IMG/VR virus record: IMGVR_UViG_3300034115_000006 | Location: 1-40,211 of that record | Direction: 5' to 3' (one strand) | Length of the DNA stretch: 40,211 bases | From: a virus | Shown here: positions 14,363 through 21,072 of the stretch, in pieces | Numbering within the stretch: position 1 is the stretch's first letter | How the letters are laid out: each line of letters starts with the position of its first letter | Notes under the pieces: generated by a model | The model's input: the letters and a program-made list of their open reading frames with translations, nothing else | What the model was told of the DNA's origin: nothing | Database searches by the model: none | Made by a program: the position numbers and the translations under genes

Positions 14363-14878
14363 TTACACGGACGCCGTGCGTGAGACCTCGGTCACCTTGA
14401 CCTCGTCTGCGCCGTCGCTCGTGCTGAACTGAGCCTCCGCCTTCGCCTTCTGACCCGGCTCAATGTTGTCGGCCACCGCGTTGGTCATGCCGACGTTGTT
14501 GCCGGCCTTGTCGACCAGCGCCATCTCGATGTAGTAGTCGGACCGCTCACTGGAGTTGTTGGTGACCTCGATGTGAACGGTCATGAGCCCCAGCACGTCG
14601 GGACCAGAGAAGCGGACGAGCTTGACGTCAGCAGATGCGTCCTTGGAGCCGACTCCCTGCGAGATGCCGGACTCGTTGGTGGCCTCGGTCAGAGATGAGT
14701 CAGTGTCCACACCGCTCAGTGCACCGATGGTGATCGCGGTACACCCCGCGAAGAGGACGATGGGCGTGACGATGAAGACCCAGAACCACCACTTGCGGTA
14801 AAACGGCTTGGCCTCCTTGATCGGAGGAGCGTACTGGGCGGGAGGAGTCTGAGGACCCCAACCGGTAGGTGTAGTCAT
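14363..14878 (-). CDS. Membrane-anchored FxLYD-like protein (171 aa)
   Basis: ATG at 14878 with GGAGG seven bases upstream. Layout: Pro/Gln-rich cytoplasmic leader (1-20), basic stretch, one hydrophobic segment around 28-52 (WWFWVFIVTPIVLFAGCTAI), a Ser/Asp linker, then a beta-sandwich domain (LMTVHIEVTNNSSERSDYY, VGMTNAVADNIEPGQKA, VKVTEVSR) that resembles the FxLYD domains of actinobacterial cell-surface proteins. The FAGC inside the hydrophobic stretch could be a weak lipobox. It would place a small domain outside the cell membrane. In a phage this suggests superinfection exclusion or host envelope interaction; that role is inferred. It is the last gene of a run of three membrane or secreted proteins. 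Confidence 0.8.
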   Translation of the reverse strand: MTTPTGWGPQTPPAQYAPPIKEAKPFYRKWWFWVFIVTPIVLFAGCTAITIGALSGVDTDSSLTEATNESGISQGVGSKDASADVKLVRFSGPDVLGLMTVHIEVTNNSSERSDYYIEMALVDKAGNNVGMTNAVADNIEPGQKAKAEAQFSTSDGADEVKVTEVSRTASV

Positions 14879-14889
14879 GAGTGACCTCC

Positions 14890-15408
14890 TCAGGTCGTTG
14901 GTGACGGAGGAACGTCCTCCGGAAGTACATCTGAGATCGTTATGGGTGGGATCGTAGGCTCAGGGATCGTTGGGGGTGGCGGTGAAGTCGTCTCGGAGGG
15001 AGTCGAGGATGGTGGCGTGTTGGAGCCACCAGAGCCGGGTGGCGGAGATGGGGCACCAGTTCCCGAATCCGGCTCGCTGGATGATCGTTCCGTCTCGGTC
15101 AAGCTCGAAGTGGGTGAGTGGTCCCGGGAGTGGTCGTCCTCCGTCGCCGTAGCCAACCACCGTCCCGATGCCCGGACGCGTGTGGTACTGGATAGGGAAA
15201 CGGCTGGTGTGGTATCTCCACTGGGGAAGGGATCGGACTCTGTACGAGGCAAGAAGGTCAAGACCTCGCGGACGACCACGCTCGGCTCTGCGATCCCAGC
15301 CCGCCTGCTCCATCCATCGAGCAATCCGGCGTAGCTTCCCGCCAGAGCAACGAACAAGGTACCAGCCGCCAAGACGTGTGAGCGTCGCAAGCGTATGATG
15401 CTGGGCAC
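14890..15408 (-). CDS. Signal-anchored Ser/Thr/Pro-rich protein (172 aa)
   Basis: GTG at 15408 preceded by GAGGAGG at good distance; stop TGA at 14890 is directly followed by the GGAGG of the next gene. Residues 11-31 (HVLAAGTLFVALAGSYAGLL) form a signal anchor after a basic start. The remainder is Ser/Thr/Pro-rich and ends in a Pro stalk (SETTSPPPPTIPEPTIPPIT), like an extracellular stalk or a periplasmic spacer. A second frame across the same DNA (14960-15421) is also open; I prefer this frame because both ends are well signalled. Probably acts at the host envelope together with its two neighbours. No family recognised. Confidence 0.65.
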   Translation of the reverse strand: MPSIIRLRRSHVLAAGTLFVALAGSYAGLLDGWSRRAGIAEPSVVVREVLTFLPRTESDPFPSGDTTPAVSLSSTTRVRASGRWLATATEDDHSRDHSPTSSLTETERSSSEPDSGTGAPSPPPGSGGSNTPPSSTPSETTSPPPPTIPEPTIPPITISDVLPEDVPPSPTT

Positions 15409-15417
15409 GGTTCCTCC

Positions 15418-15687
15418 TCATGATCTCAACACATTCCAGACGGACTCGAACCAGCCAGAGGTCCAGCCGGCCCAACCAGCAATGGAGAAGATGCCGGCGA
15501 CGATGATCCCGACCATCAGCCACTCGATGTAACGGGAGGACCGTTCGCAGGCATCACAGCCGTGTCCGTTGACGTAGTCGTGGGCGCACATGTCGCGGTC
15601 CAGGTCAATGCCGGCCTGCTGCGCATCGTAGCGCCGCTTGAGCCGGGCAGCGTCCTCCGGCGTGAAGTCTTCGTTCATCGCATCCAT
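15418..15687 (-). CDS. Small membrane protein with Cys motif (89 aa)
   Basis: ATG at 15687 with GAGG eight bases upstream; a second ATG three codons later is possible. The first 50 residues are acidic and polar with HDYVNGHGCDACERS and an upstream MCAHD, so a Cys/His metal site is plausible. One hydrophobic segment follows at about 55-76 (WLMVGIIVAGIFSIAGWAGW). Stop overlaps the ATG of the 14960 frame (ATGA). Likely an inner-membrane protein with the N-terminus inside. Function unknown; part of the membrane-protein run. Confidence 0.7.
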   Translation of the reverse strand: MDAMNEDFTPEDAARLKRRYDAQQAGIDLDRDMCAHDYVNGHGCDACERSSRYIEWLMVGIIVAGIFSIAGWAGWTSGWFESVWNVLRS

Positions 15688-15815
15688 CCCGCGAGCCTCT
15701 GATGGGCCTTGATCCTAGCCCCACGACGGGCTACAGCCCCGTAACCCTTGCTCAGCGCACGCACCCAGCCGAGGATCGACAGGAGCGAACGCATCATTGC
15801 TTCGAGGTCTCTCAT
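15675..15815 (-). CDS. Small basic hypothetical protein (46 aa)
   Basis: ATG at 15815 overlaps the upstream TGA as ATGA and has AGAAGGG six bases upstream; its stop overlaps the start of the next gene by 13 bases. Sequence starts MRDLEAMMRSLLSILGWVRA and continues as a basic amphipathic helix (RRGARIKAHQRL). One face is hydrophobic, so it could lie on a membrane. No family recognised. Confidence 0.6.
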   Translation of the reverse strand: MRDLEAMMRSLLSILGWVRALSKGYGAVARRGARIKAHQRLAGWMR

Positions 15816-16069
15816 TGGAACCCTTCTCTCACCAGGTACTCCTGAGTACGCATGTGCTCGTCACTTGGCATCGAGCCGGTCGCCTCCAGGTACTCCCAGG
15901 GGTGAACCCGAGCCGTATGCCACAGCGCGTTGATCTTTGCTCCTTCGTCCGTCTCGCAGTCCCAAGCGAGCCCACATATCTGACAGGTCGTTGCCTTCCC
16001 GCCGATGGTCGTGCCGAGTGGGCTCGCGGTAGCCGCGAGGAAGAGACGGAAGCCGTACCCGTCCATCAT
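15812..16069 (-). CDS. Hypothetical protein with CxxC/HxxxxH zinc motif (85 aa)
   Basis: ATG at 16069, overlapping the upstream TGA; a second ATG follows at once. A zinc finger is visible: TTCQICGLAWDCE with Cys29 and Cys32, followed 17 residues later by LWHTARVHPWEY with two His five apart. This is a C2H2-like arrangement. Ends with an acidic helical tail (DEHMRTQEYLVREGF). Could bind DNA or a protein partner. No named family recognised. Confidence 0.7.
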   Translation of the reverse strand: MMDGYGFRLFLAATASPLGTTIGGKATTCQICGLAWDCETDEGAKINALWHTARVHPWEYLEATGSMPSDEHMRTQEYLVREGFQ

Positions 16070-16824
16070 CCCCTCTTACCGATGGAGACAATCTGGTTCA
16101 CGTACAGCGAACGGCTCACGCCGTCTGCGTGCTCGCGCGGCTCGCGTTTCTCTTCCATAGCTGCCTTGACCTCTGCCTTGCCCGGAGGCGAGACGTGGTC
16201 GATGAAGGTGACGATGCGCCTGCCGCCTCGGCCGCTCGCGTACTTCATCACGCGAGCTACGAAGGCGTCATCTTGCGCTGCGATGGAAGCGTAGTTGTAG
16301 GTGACCCAGCGACCCTCGATGGCGGCAGTGACTTCCTCGTCGCTCATCTCTGCAAGGTCGATGCGCCGCTTGGCGGGCTGACGCTTACTCTCCTTGACTG
16401 GCTTCTCCTTCCCGTTCCCGGTTGGTGCTGCGACCGGGGTGGCCGAACGGCGGCCGGGCCGGGCGATGCCCTTGGCGTCCTTGTAGGCCCGCATTGCTAG
16501 CGAGACCTTCCGCCAGACACTCTGCTCAGCCGGCAGCCCGAGTTCCGAAGTCAGGACCTTCACGCTCATCCCGCCGGAGTTCATCTCAGCCACCGTACGG
16601 CCGAACTCTGGGTCACCCCAGTCAAGACTGCTGATGTTGTACGTCGGCCATGCAGTGGGCTCGCTCGCCACAGGCTTGGCACCATTCGCCTTCGCCTTCG
16701 GGCGCATGCGGACGCCGGTACGGCCATCGTCGTCTCGGATGGTCTCGAATCCCTTGTTGGCGTCTGACCGGCGCTTGGTCTCCGCGACCTTCTCTTGGGC
16801 CGCCTTGTGCTTGGACCTTGCCAT
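16066..16824 (-). CDS. Basic protein sharing a domain with the 19724 gene product (252 aa)
   Basis: ATG at 16824 with GAGGAGGA upstream. A Lys/Arg-rich N-terminus is followed, around residues 67-122, by a domain with LDWGDPEFGRTVAEMNSGGM, VLTSELGLPAE and KVSLAMRAYKDAKG. The C-terminal end of the protein at 19724-20503 carries a clearly related copy (WDDPKLAARVLKEKA, ITEGLGLPVDE, KVSLVFRAAADAKG). A basic Ala/Lys/Pro linker follows, then a second domain (WVTYNYASIAAQDDAFVAR, RIVTFIDHVSP). The shared domain looks like a helix-turn-helix or other small DNA-binding fold. Probably a DNA-binding protein; no named family recognised. Confidence 0.7.
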   Translation of the reverse strand: MARSKHKAAQEKVAETKRRSDANKGFETIRDDDGRTGVRMRPKAKANGAKPVASEPTAWPTYNISSLDWGDPEFGRTVAEMNSGGMSVKVLTSELGLPAEQSVWRKVSLAMRAYKDAKGIARPGRRSATPVAAPTGNGKEKPVKESKRQPAKRRIDLAEMSDEEVTAAIEGRWVTYNYASIAAQDDAFVARVMKYASGRGGRRIVTFIDHVSPPGKAEVKAAMEEKREPREHADGVSRSLYVNQIVSIGKRG

Positions 16825-16849
16825 GAGGGTTCCTCCTCCTCAGTCGGTT

Positions 16850-16865
16850 CCCTAGAAACCTAGGG
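16850..16865. repeat. Short inverted repeat upstream of the 16066 gene
   Basis: CCCTAG AAAC CTAGGG, six-base arms with a four-base loop, 26 bases before the ATG of the 252-residue protein. It could be a small operator or a weak hairpin. It is too short to call a terminator. Confidence 0.35.
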
Positions 16866-16901
16866 GAGACTCGCTCTCTGATGCGAGCCTCCGCTTGATC
16901 G

Positions 16902-17030
16902 CTAGGTGCCTTTGTCTGCCCTTCCCGGCTCGCGGGCGTGATCCGCTACTGCGCCCCCGTTGGCCTCCTCCCCAGATCGGTTCGGAGTCCCGGCACAGAT
17001 TGCCGGTCGGGACGGGCACCGCATACGCAT
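16902..17030 (-). CDS. Very small hypothetical ORF (42 aa)
   Basis: ATG at 17030 with GGGGAGG three bases upstream (another ATG follows two codons later), TAG at 16902. Begins MRMRCPSRPAICAGTPNRSG and continues with Glu, Gly and Ala; two Cys. It occupies most of the gap between the 45-residue gene and the 252-residue gene. The good ribosome binding site is the main support. Composition is not distinctive, so it may be non-coding. Confidence 0.4.
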   Translation of the reverse strand: MRMRCPSRPAICAGTPNRSGEEANGGAVADHAREPGRADKGT

Positions 17031-17055
17031 CGCCTCCCCTCGCTCGTATGGAACT

Positions 17056-17193
17056 CTAGTCGCCTCGCTCGAACTCTCCAGCGGCGATCGTCCGTGTGTA
17101 GTTGATGGCGAGTCGGATCGACTCTATGCGACGGGCGAACCGGCGAAGTCGCCTCCGCCGGTAGCTCCGTCCTCTCTCGGGCGGGAACCTCAC
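17056..17193 (-). CDS. Small basic hypothetical protein (45 aa)
   Basis: GTG at 17193 overlaps the stop of the 214-residue gene as GTGA; TAG at 17056. Starts MRFPPERGRSYRRRRLRRFA and is extremely Arg-rich in the first half, with a helical second half (IESIRLAINYTRTIAAGE). Probably co-translated with the upstream gene and nucleic-acid-binding by charge. No family recognised. Confidence 0.55.
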   Translation of the reverse strand: MRFPPERGRSYRRRRLRRFARRIESIRLAINYTRTIAAGEFERGD

Positions 17194-17834
17194 GCTGCCG
17201 CCTTCTTGCCCCGGCAGACCGGGCCGATGCCTAGCTCGCGGGAGGTCTCGTCAGTGAGCGTACGTCCGCAAACGTAGCAGTTGCCGAGTTCCTGGGCGTA
17301 CAGCATCTGAGCCGTGCGCCGGTCCTCGTTGATCTTCTCGATGACCTCGATCTTGACGGCCCGGTTCTTGATGAGGTGAAGCTCGTCGGACGCCTGCGCC
17401 TGGAGGCACGGCCACCCGAAGTAGCGGGAGCCTTCCCGGTCGTCGTGGGTGAGTCGATAGAAGTGAACCACGCCGTCGCCATTGCGCAGCGCATAGTACC
17501 CGTCCTCAAACTCCGGGAACCAGCCTGGGCCCTGGCCGGGCTTGAGGTTGGTGGTACCCTTCGCCTTGACCGGGTACTCCTTGAGCGTGTCGATGACCTT
17601 GTGCGCCATCGACTTCGTGTAGTTCGGCAGCATCCGGCGAGTCGTCGCCGCTGCGTCCTCGGTGACCTCCCGCGACTCCAGGAGGCTCTTGATGTACTCA
17701 ACTTGAGCCTCAGTAGCCATCGCAGGCTGGACCTCCTCGTGCCGCTGAACGGCGCGAGCGGAGACGGACGCAGACGCGCACGTACGCGCCTCGGCCACCG
17801 TCTCGTGGGTGTGGTTGTCGTGCTTGAACGCCAT
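17190..17834 (-). CDS. Protein with C-terminal DUF6011-like zinc knuckle (214 aa)
   Basis: ATG at 17834 with GAGGAGGA upstream. The middle contains a helical stretch (TEAQVEYIKSLLESREV) followed by a beta-rich domain (EFEDGYYALRNGDGVVHFYR, GSRYFGWPCLQAQ). The C-terminus is NCYVCGRTLTDETSRELGIG followed by PVCRGKK. The pattern CxxCgRxLtd...S...GiGPvC is typical of the DUF6011-type zinc domain found in many actinophage and actinobacterial proteins. The role of that family is unknown to me; several occur in proteins linked to replication or plasmid functions. Coupled to the 45-residue basic protein downstream. Confidence 0.8.
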   Translation of the reverse strand: MAFKHDNHTHETVAEARTCASASVSARAVQRHEEVQPAMATEAQVEYIKSLLESREVTEDAAATTRRMLPNYTKSMAHKVIDTLKEYPVKAKGTTNLKPGQGPGWFPEFEDGYYALRNGDGVVHFYRLTHDDREGSRYFGWPCLQAQASDELHLIKNRAVKIEVIEKINEDRRTAQMLYAQELGNCYVCGRTLTDETSRELGIGPVCRGKKAAA

Positions 17835-17876
17835 GGCTCCTCCTCAAAAGCTCGGCGTTGCTCGGATCGTACGGCG

Positions 17877-17901
17877 TGCCCGGCGTAGGAGTCGAACCTA
17901 C
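17877..17901 (-). other. tRNA 3'-end-like sequence (T-arm plus acceptor strand)
   Basis: On the minus strand 17901-17885 reads GTAGG TTCGACT CCTAC, a five-base T-stem around a perfect TTCRANY T-loop. It is followed by GCCGGGC and A at 17884-17877, matching the 7-base acceptor strand and discriminator base of a tRNA; no CCA is encoded. Just upstream CACC-GCTC-GGTG could be a long variable arm. The matching 5' acceptor strand (GCCCGGC) and a proper anticodon arm are not found, so it is not a complete tRNA gene. It may be an attP core identical to a host tRNA 3' end, a decayed tRNA, or a mimic structure. Confidence 0.5.
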
Positions 17902-17926
17902 ACCGAGCGGTGCTGCGTATGCAGTT

Positions 17927-17945
17927 GAGTAGGACCGTCCTACTC
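17927..17945. repeat. Perfect 9-bp palindrome at a gene end
   Basis: GAGTAGGAC, one central base, GTCCTACTC. It spans the stop codon of the 121-residue gene (17940) and adjoins the tRNA-like sequence. In RNA the one-base loop cannot close, so the inner base pairs would open; it could be a protein-binding palindrome or part of a terminator-like structure. Confidence 0.5.
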
Positions 17946-18305
17946 GTGGTTGACGGTGACGCCTTGCTCGACGGCAGCGGCGATCCTCGACAGCGCCGCT
18001 TCGAGGTCTCCTCCGGTGAGGAAGATTGCGAGCGCGAGCGCGGAGTTGGCGTTGGCCTTCGCAAGTTCGACGCGGATGCGGCCGTCTTCCTTGTCGCCCT
18101 TAGCGAGATTGATCCGCAGCGCCTCAGAGGTCAGCTGCTTGACGGCCAGCGTCTGCTCGCCCAGAAGGTTCTGGAGGTCTGCGCCAGTCATCGTCTTAGG
18201 CGGGAGGTAGCCGGGGCACCGGAAGACTCGTGTCTCGCCTCCGGCGTGGGACTCGAAGGAGTGCGGGTGGTGCGGGTCATTCCTTGAGCAGCGCCTGTTG
18301 TTCAT
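17940..18305 (-). CDS. Hypothetical protein (121 aa)
   Basis: ATG at 18305 (MNNRRCSRNDPHHPHSFESH) overlaps the upstream TGA as ATGA; a longer open frame to 18569 is noise. The N-terminal 35 residues contain Cys, several His and a second Cys (RCSRNDPHHPHSF, VFRCPGY), which could bind zinc. The remainder is helical: MTGADLQNLLGEQTLAVKQL, LAKANANSALALAIFLTGGD, AALSRIAAAVEQG. No family recognised. Confidence 0.7.
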   Translation of the reverse strand: MNNRRCSRNDPHHPHSFESHAGGETRVFRCPGYLPPKTMTGADLQNLLGEQTLAVKQLTSEALRINLAKGDKEDGRIRVELAKANANSALALAIFLTGGDLEAALSRIAAAVEQGVTVNHE

Positions 18306-18676
18306 GCCATCTCCAGTTCTGCGTCGAGCCCACACTGAGCGTGGGCGAAGACGTGTCCTGAGAACCGCTTCTTGCCATCGTCGCGGGATGGGTCGTAGAA
18401 CTCGCCCATCTCCGCTCCAGCCAGTTCTCCGCATAGCTCGCAGCCGTCCGGGTACTCCTCCCTCATGATCCGGACGGCTCGTTGGTGGTCCTCTTCGATG
18501 GACTGCGAGTAGCCTTCGCCGAACATCTGATCGAAGATGTCGGCTGGCTTCCGGAACCGGCGCTTGCACGCCTCGTCCCAGAGGTCCCAGGGCAGACCGG
18601 CCTCCTTACAGTGGAGCTTCCGATGCTTGTCGGAGCCACACTGCTCGGAGACCGGCCGAACGGTCGTCCTCATCAC
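18302..18676 (-). CDS. Hypothetical protein with CxxC/HxxxC metal site (124 aa)
   Basis: GTG 18676 or the adjacent ATG 18673, both within range of GGAAGGA; it overlaps the stop of the DUF2786-type gene. N-terminal Cys/His cluster (EQCGSDKHRKLHCKEAGLPW), a helical middle (RKPADIFDQMFGEGYSQS), then GCELCGELAG and HVFAHAQCGLDAE. The last two look like a treble-clef or HNH-like zinc site (CxxC ... HxxC), though catalytic His and Asn of HNH nucleases are not clear. Function unknown. Confidence 0.7.
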   Translation of the reverse strand: MMRTTVRPVSEQCGSDKHRKLHCKEAGLPWDLWDEACKRRFRKPADIFDQMFGEGYSQSIEEDHQRAVRIMREEYPDGCELCGELAGAEMGEFYDPSRDDGKKRFSGHVFAHAQCGLDAELEMA

Positions 18677-19638
18677 AGTTCCTTCCGCTTCTCGCCGGAG
18701 ACGCCAGAAGCGTCGCCCAGGTTGACACGCTGTGCCACTCGTGCACCAGCCTGCATGGCGGAGCCGTCCCTCTTGGGCTCCTTGTAGGTAGGCTGGCGTC
18801 CGCGACGCTTAGGAGTGGCTTTCTCCATTGCCTTCCACTCCTCGTCCGTCATCGGGACGACCGGCTTGGGCCGGAGGTTGGGGAAGCGCTCATACAGGAA
18901 CTCCTCCACAACCTCCTCGCGGGTACGCAGCGCCAACGCGCCGCGCTCGCCCGTCTCCGCCATCTGCTCACGCTCCGCGTCGTACCGGAGCCGCCACAGA
19001 CGCTCAATGATAGTGTTGTAGAATCCTTCCGCGAAGCTCTCGCGGTACAGCCTAGGCGAACGGCGGTGGCCGTCCTGCTTTGAGAGACTGTGAGCATCCG
19101 CGTAGCGGTACCAGGCCCGGCGGAGCTTCTGGCCGTCCGGCCAAGGCGTCTCAGTCCGGTAGGCGATGTCCCGCCAGGTGATACCGGCCAGGTGCATCCG
19201 GGCCACAGAGCCGTCGTAGTCAGTTGGGTCGTAGGGAGGCTCCACGTTCGCGGAGAAGGCGAGCCGCACGACGGTGTACAGCATCTCCAGGAACTGGATG
19301 TCGGACTTGAACCCGACCACGTACTGGTACAGCGAGCCGTTCTCCCAGCCTCGGCTCGCGAGCCGGCAGCGGGAGTGGCGAGCGAGTTCCCGGAACATCC
19401 CGGCCAGCATCCAGCCGAAAGCGTTGCCGGAGTCATACACGTTGACCCGCTTGATGATGGGGACCTCGAAGGTAGCGCCTCGCTCCTTAGCTGCCTGGCG
19501 AACTTCCTCCTCATCGATGGCGTGCCGGAGCATCAGCCTCTCGGCCGCCTTCCGGGCGGTGTCCGCCTCGTGCGGCGGAGTTCGCGAGTCGTCCGCGAGG
19601 TCCAGCAGCTTACGAATCTGCTCGAACTTGTCTGCCAT
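18673..19638 (-). CDS. DUF2786-domain protein (321 aa)
   Basis: ATG at 19638 with GAGGAGGAG upstream. The first 45 residues match the DUF2786 pattern: KFEQIRKLLDLADD, then HEADTARKAAERLMLRHAID. The middle is a larger mixed domain (GNAFGWMLAGMFRELARHS, SLYQYVVGFKSDIQFLEMLY, RESFAEGFYNTIIERLW) like the second domain that usually follows DUF2786 in actinobacterial and phage proteins. The C-terminal 70 residues are basic and probably unstructured. The biochemical role of DUF2786 is unknown. A compact hairpin (19682-19702) lies just upstream. Confidence 0.8.
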   Translation of the reverse strand: MADKFEQIRKLLDLADDSRTPPHEADTARKAAERLMLRHAIDEEEVRQAAKERGATFEVPIIKRVNVYDSGNAFGWMLAGMFRELARHSRCRLASRGWENGSLYQYVVGFKSDIQFLEMLYTVVRLAFSANVEPPYDPTDYDGSVARMHLAGITWRDIAYRTETPWPDGQKLRRAWYRYADAHSLSKQDGHRRSPRLYRESFAEGFYNTIIERLWRLRYDAEREQMAETGERGALALRTREEVVEEFLYERFPNLRPKPVVPMTDEEWKAMEKATPKRRGRQPTYKEPKRDGSAMQAGARVAQRVNLGDASGVSGEKRKEL

Positions 19639-19681
19639 ACTAGCTCCTCCTCAGAAAGCTAGGCGTCTGTCGTACTAGGAA

Positions 19682-19702
19682 GGAGCCGAACGAGTCGGCT
19701 CC
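19682..19702 (-). terminator. Compact GC-rich hairpin
   Basis: GGAGCCGA ACGAG TCGGCTCC, a perfect eight-base stem with a five-base loop, 21 bases after the stop of the 259-residue gene and before the DUF2786-type gene. Downstream in the direction of transcription comes a short mixed stretch without a U-run. It could be a weak terminator or mRNA-stability hairpin that sets different levels of the two genes. Confidence 0.6.
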
Positions 19703-19723
19703 AACCTGGAGCGGCAGCGAACC

Positions 19724-20503
19724 CTACTTGGGACGCTTGGTGGTGCGGCTGCCCTTGGCGTCAGCGGCAGCGCGGAAGACGAGCGAGACCTTGTGGGCGT
19801 GGCGCTCGTCCACCGGCAGGCCGAGACCTTCGGTGATCTGCTTGATGGTCTTCTTAGCAGCCTTCTCCTTCAGGACGCGAGCGGCCAGCTTGGGGTCGTC
19901 CCAGGACTTGAAGCCGGAGGGAACGGGCACGCGCGAGCGGACGGTGGCCTTCGCAGTGGTATCCTTCTTTGGGCTGGACTTGGGAGTGGGCTTGGCGGCC
20001 GTAGCCTTCGGCTGCGAGGTACGGGCGGGAGCGGGAGCGGACTTGGTGGCGGGCTTGCGGCCGCGACGGGTGGGCTTGGGAACGACGATGGCGGTGGGGT
20101 CGGTGGTGGCGGTCTGGGTCACGGTGGCCTCCTTGGCCTCGGTGCTCTCGTCCTTGAGAGCCTGCTTGAACTGGATGATGGCCTGGTTGTAGCGGCGGGT
20201 GCCGTTGGCTCCGGCAGGGAAGTTGGCGCGGTTGGGAGCGGCGGTGGGCATGGCGGCCTCCTTGGCCTCGGTACGGGTAACGCAGGGGTAGACACGGACA
20301 TCGTTGTGGGTATAGCCCATCTCCGTTAGCTCGTCATCGATGACGACGTCCAGAGCAGCGGTGACGTTCTCCGCCTCGAAGGCTTGAAGGTTCGAGGCGT
20401 GGCGCTCGCGGTCGCGCTCGATGTCCGCGCACCCGGCTCTGTGCAGAGCCACAGTCTCCTTGGTCGAGGACGAGTGGTACAGGGCAACGTAGCCGAGCAT
20501 CAT
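19724..20503 (-). CDS. Lys/Ala/Pro-rich protein with paralogous C-terminal domain (259 aa)
   Basis: ATG at 20503 overlaps the upstream TGA and has GAAAGGA upstream. Residues 1-85 are a small folded domain (GYVALYHSSSTKETVALHRA, NVTAALDVVIDDELTEMGY). The middle is a long basic linker (TRRGRKPATKSAPAPARTSQ and similar), like a histone-tail. The C-terminal ~55 residues (FKSWDDPKLAARVLKEKAAK, ITEGLGLPVDERHAHKVSL) are homologous to residues 67-122 of the 16066 product. The layout suggests a DNA-binding or nucleoid-associated protein. No named family recognised. Confidence 0.7.
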   Translation of the reverse strand: MMLGYVALYHSSSTKETVALHRAGCADIERDRERHASNLQAFEAENVTAALDVVIDDELTEMGYTHNDVRVYPCVTRTEAKEAAMPTAAPNRANFPAGANGTRRYNQAIIQFKQALKDESTEAKEATVTQTATTDPTAIVVPKPTRRGRKPATKSAPAPARTSQPKATAAKPTPKSSPKKDTTAKATVRSRVPVPSGFKSWDDPKLAARVLKEKAAKKTIKQITEGLGLPVDERHAHKVSLVFRAAADAKGSRTTKRPK

Positions 20504-20709
20504 CGGAGTTCCTTTCGGAGTTCGACCACGCGGACGCGGTGACCTCGCGGGATGGTGAGTACGGAGAAGTCACCGAGCGTCAGCACCGACCGGTCGCGCT
20601 CGTGGACGACGTGGACGACGCTCGTGGCCGAGCGCCGGTGGAGGACGGTAGCTCCTCGCTCCACGAGGTCCACCGTCCTCCGTTCGATCGTGTAGCACTC
20701 GGGGCCCAT
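20500..20709 (-). CDS. Small hypothetical protein (69 aa)
   Basis: ATG at 20709 with GAAGGAG seven bases upstream; stop overlaps the next ATG. Beta-rich pattern (GATVLHRRSATSVVHVVHER, SVLTLGDFSVLTIPRG) suggesting a small barrel. Tight spacing to the genes on both sides supports it. No family recognised. Confidence 0.65.
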   Translation of the reverse strand: MGPECYTIERRTVDLVERGATVLHRRSATSVVHVVHERDRSVLTLGDFSVLTIPRGHRVRVVELRKELR

Positions 20710-20712
20710 CGG

Positions 20713-21006
20713 TTACTCCTTCGTCCACTCAGGCTCGTGGTCGTACACCACGAACTCCTGGAAGGCGGAGCCTCCGAAGTCGGCCGCGTCGGCGTCGATC
20801 TGGCCGATGCCGAGGACGATGCGCCAGCAGTCGCTGACGTCGCTCCGGCCAGACTCGAAGCGGGCCACAGCCTCGCCCTTGTCCTCAGCGTCGTAGGCCA
20901 GCCGAAGCTCGTTGCCGACCTGCTTGACGAGCCGGTCGCGCGTGTTCACGGCGACAAGCTCCTCGGTGCCTTCGCCGGTCCATCCGGTCGAGAAGACGAT
21001 GAACAT
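20713..21006 (-). CDS. Hypothetical protein (97 aa)
   Basis: ATG at 21006 with ATAGGAGG upstream. Begins MFIVFSTGWTGEGTEELVAV, continues with mixed alpha/beta features and an acidic, Asp/Glu-rich second half ending YDHEPEWTKE. Ends three bases before the next gene. Acidic small proteins of this kind in phages sometimes mimic DNA or inhibit host enzymes, but nothing here proves that. Confidence 0.7.
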   Translation of the reverse strand: MFIVFSTGWTGEGTEELVAVNTRDRLVKQVGNELRLAYDAEDKGEAVARFESGRSDVSDCWRIVLGIGQIDADAADFGGSAFQEFVVYDHEPEWTKE

Positions 21007-21072
21007 GGTTCCTCCTATGGGCTAGAGAGCGGAGGGAGCACGCTCCTCGCGGGAGCGCGTTCCCCTCGATCG

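Noticed and set aside
17877-17950. Complete tRNA gene
   Set aside because: T-arm and 3' acceptor strand are perfect, but no 5' acceptor strand matching GCCGGGC and no 5-bp/7-base anticodon arm can be drawn.
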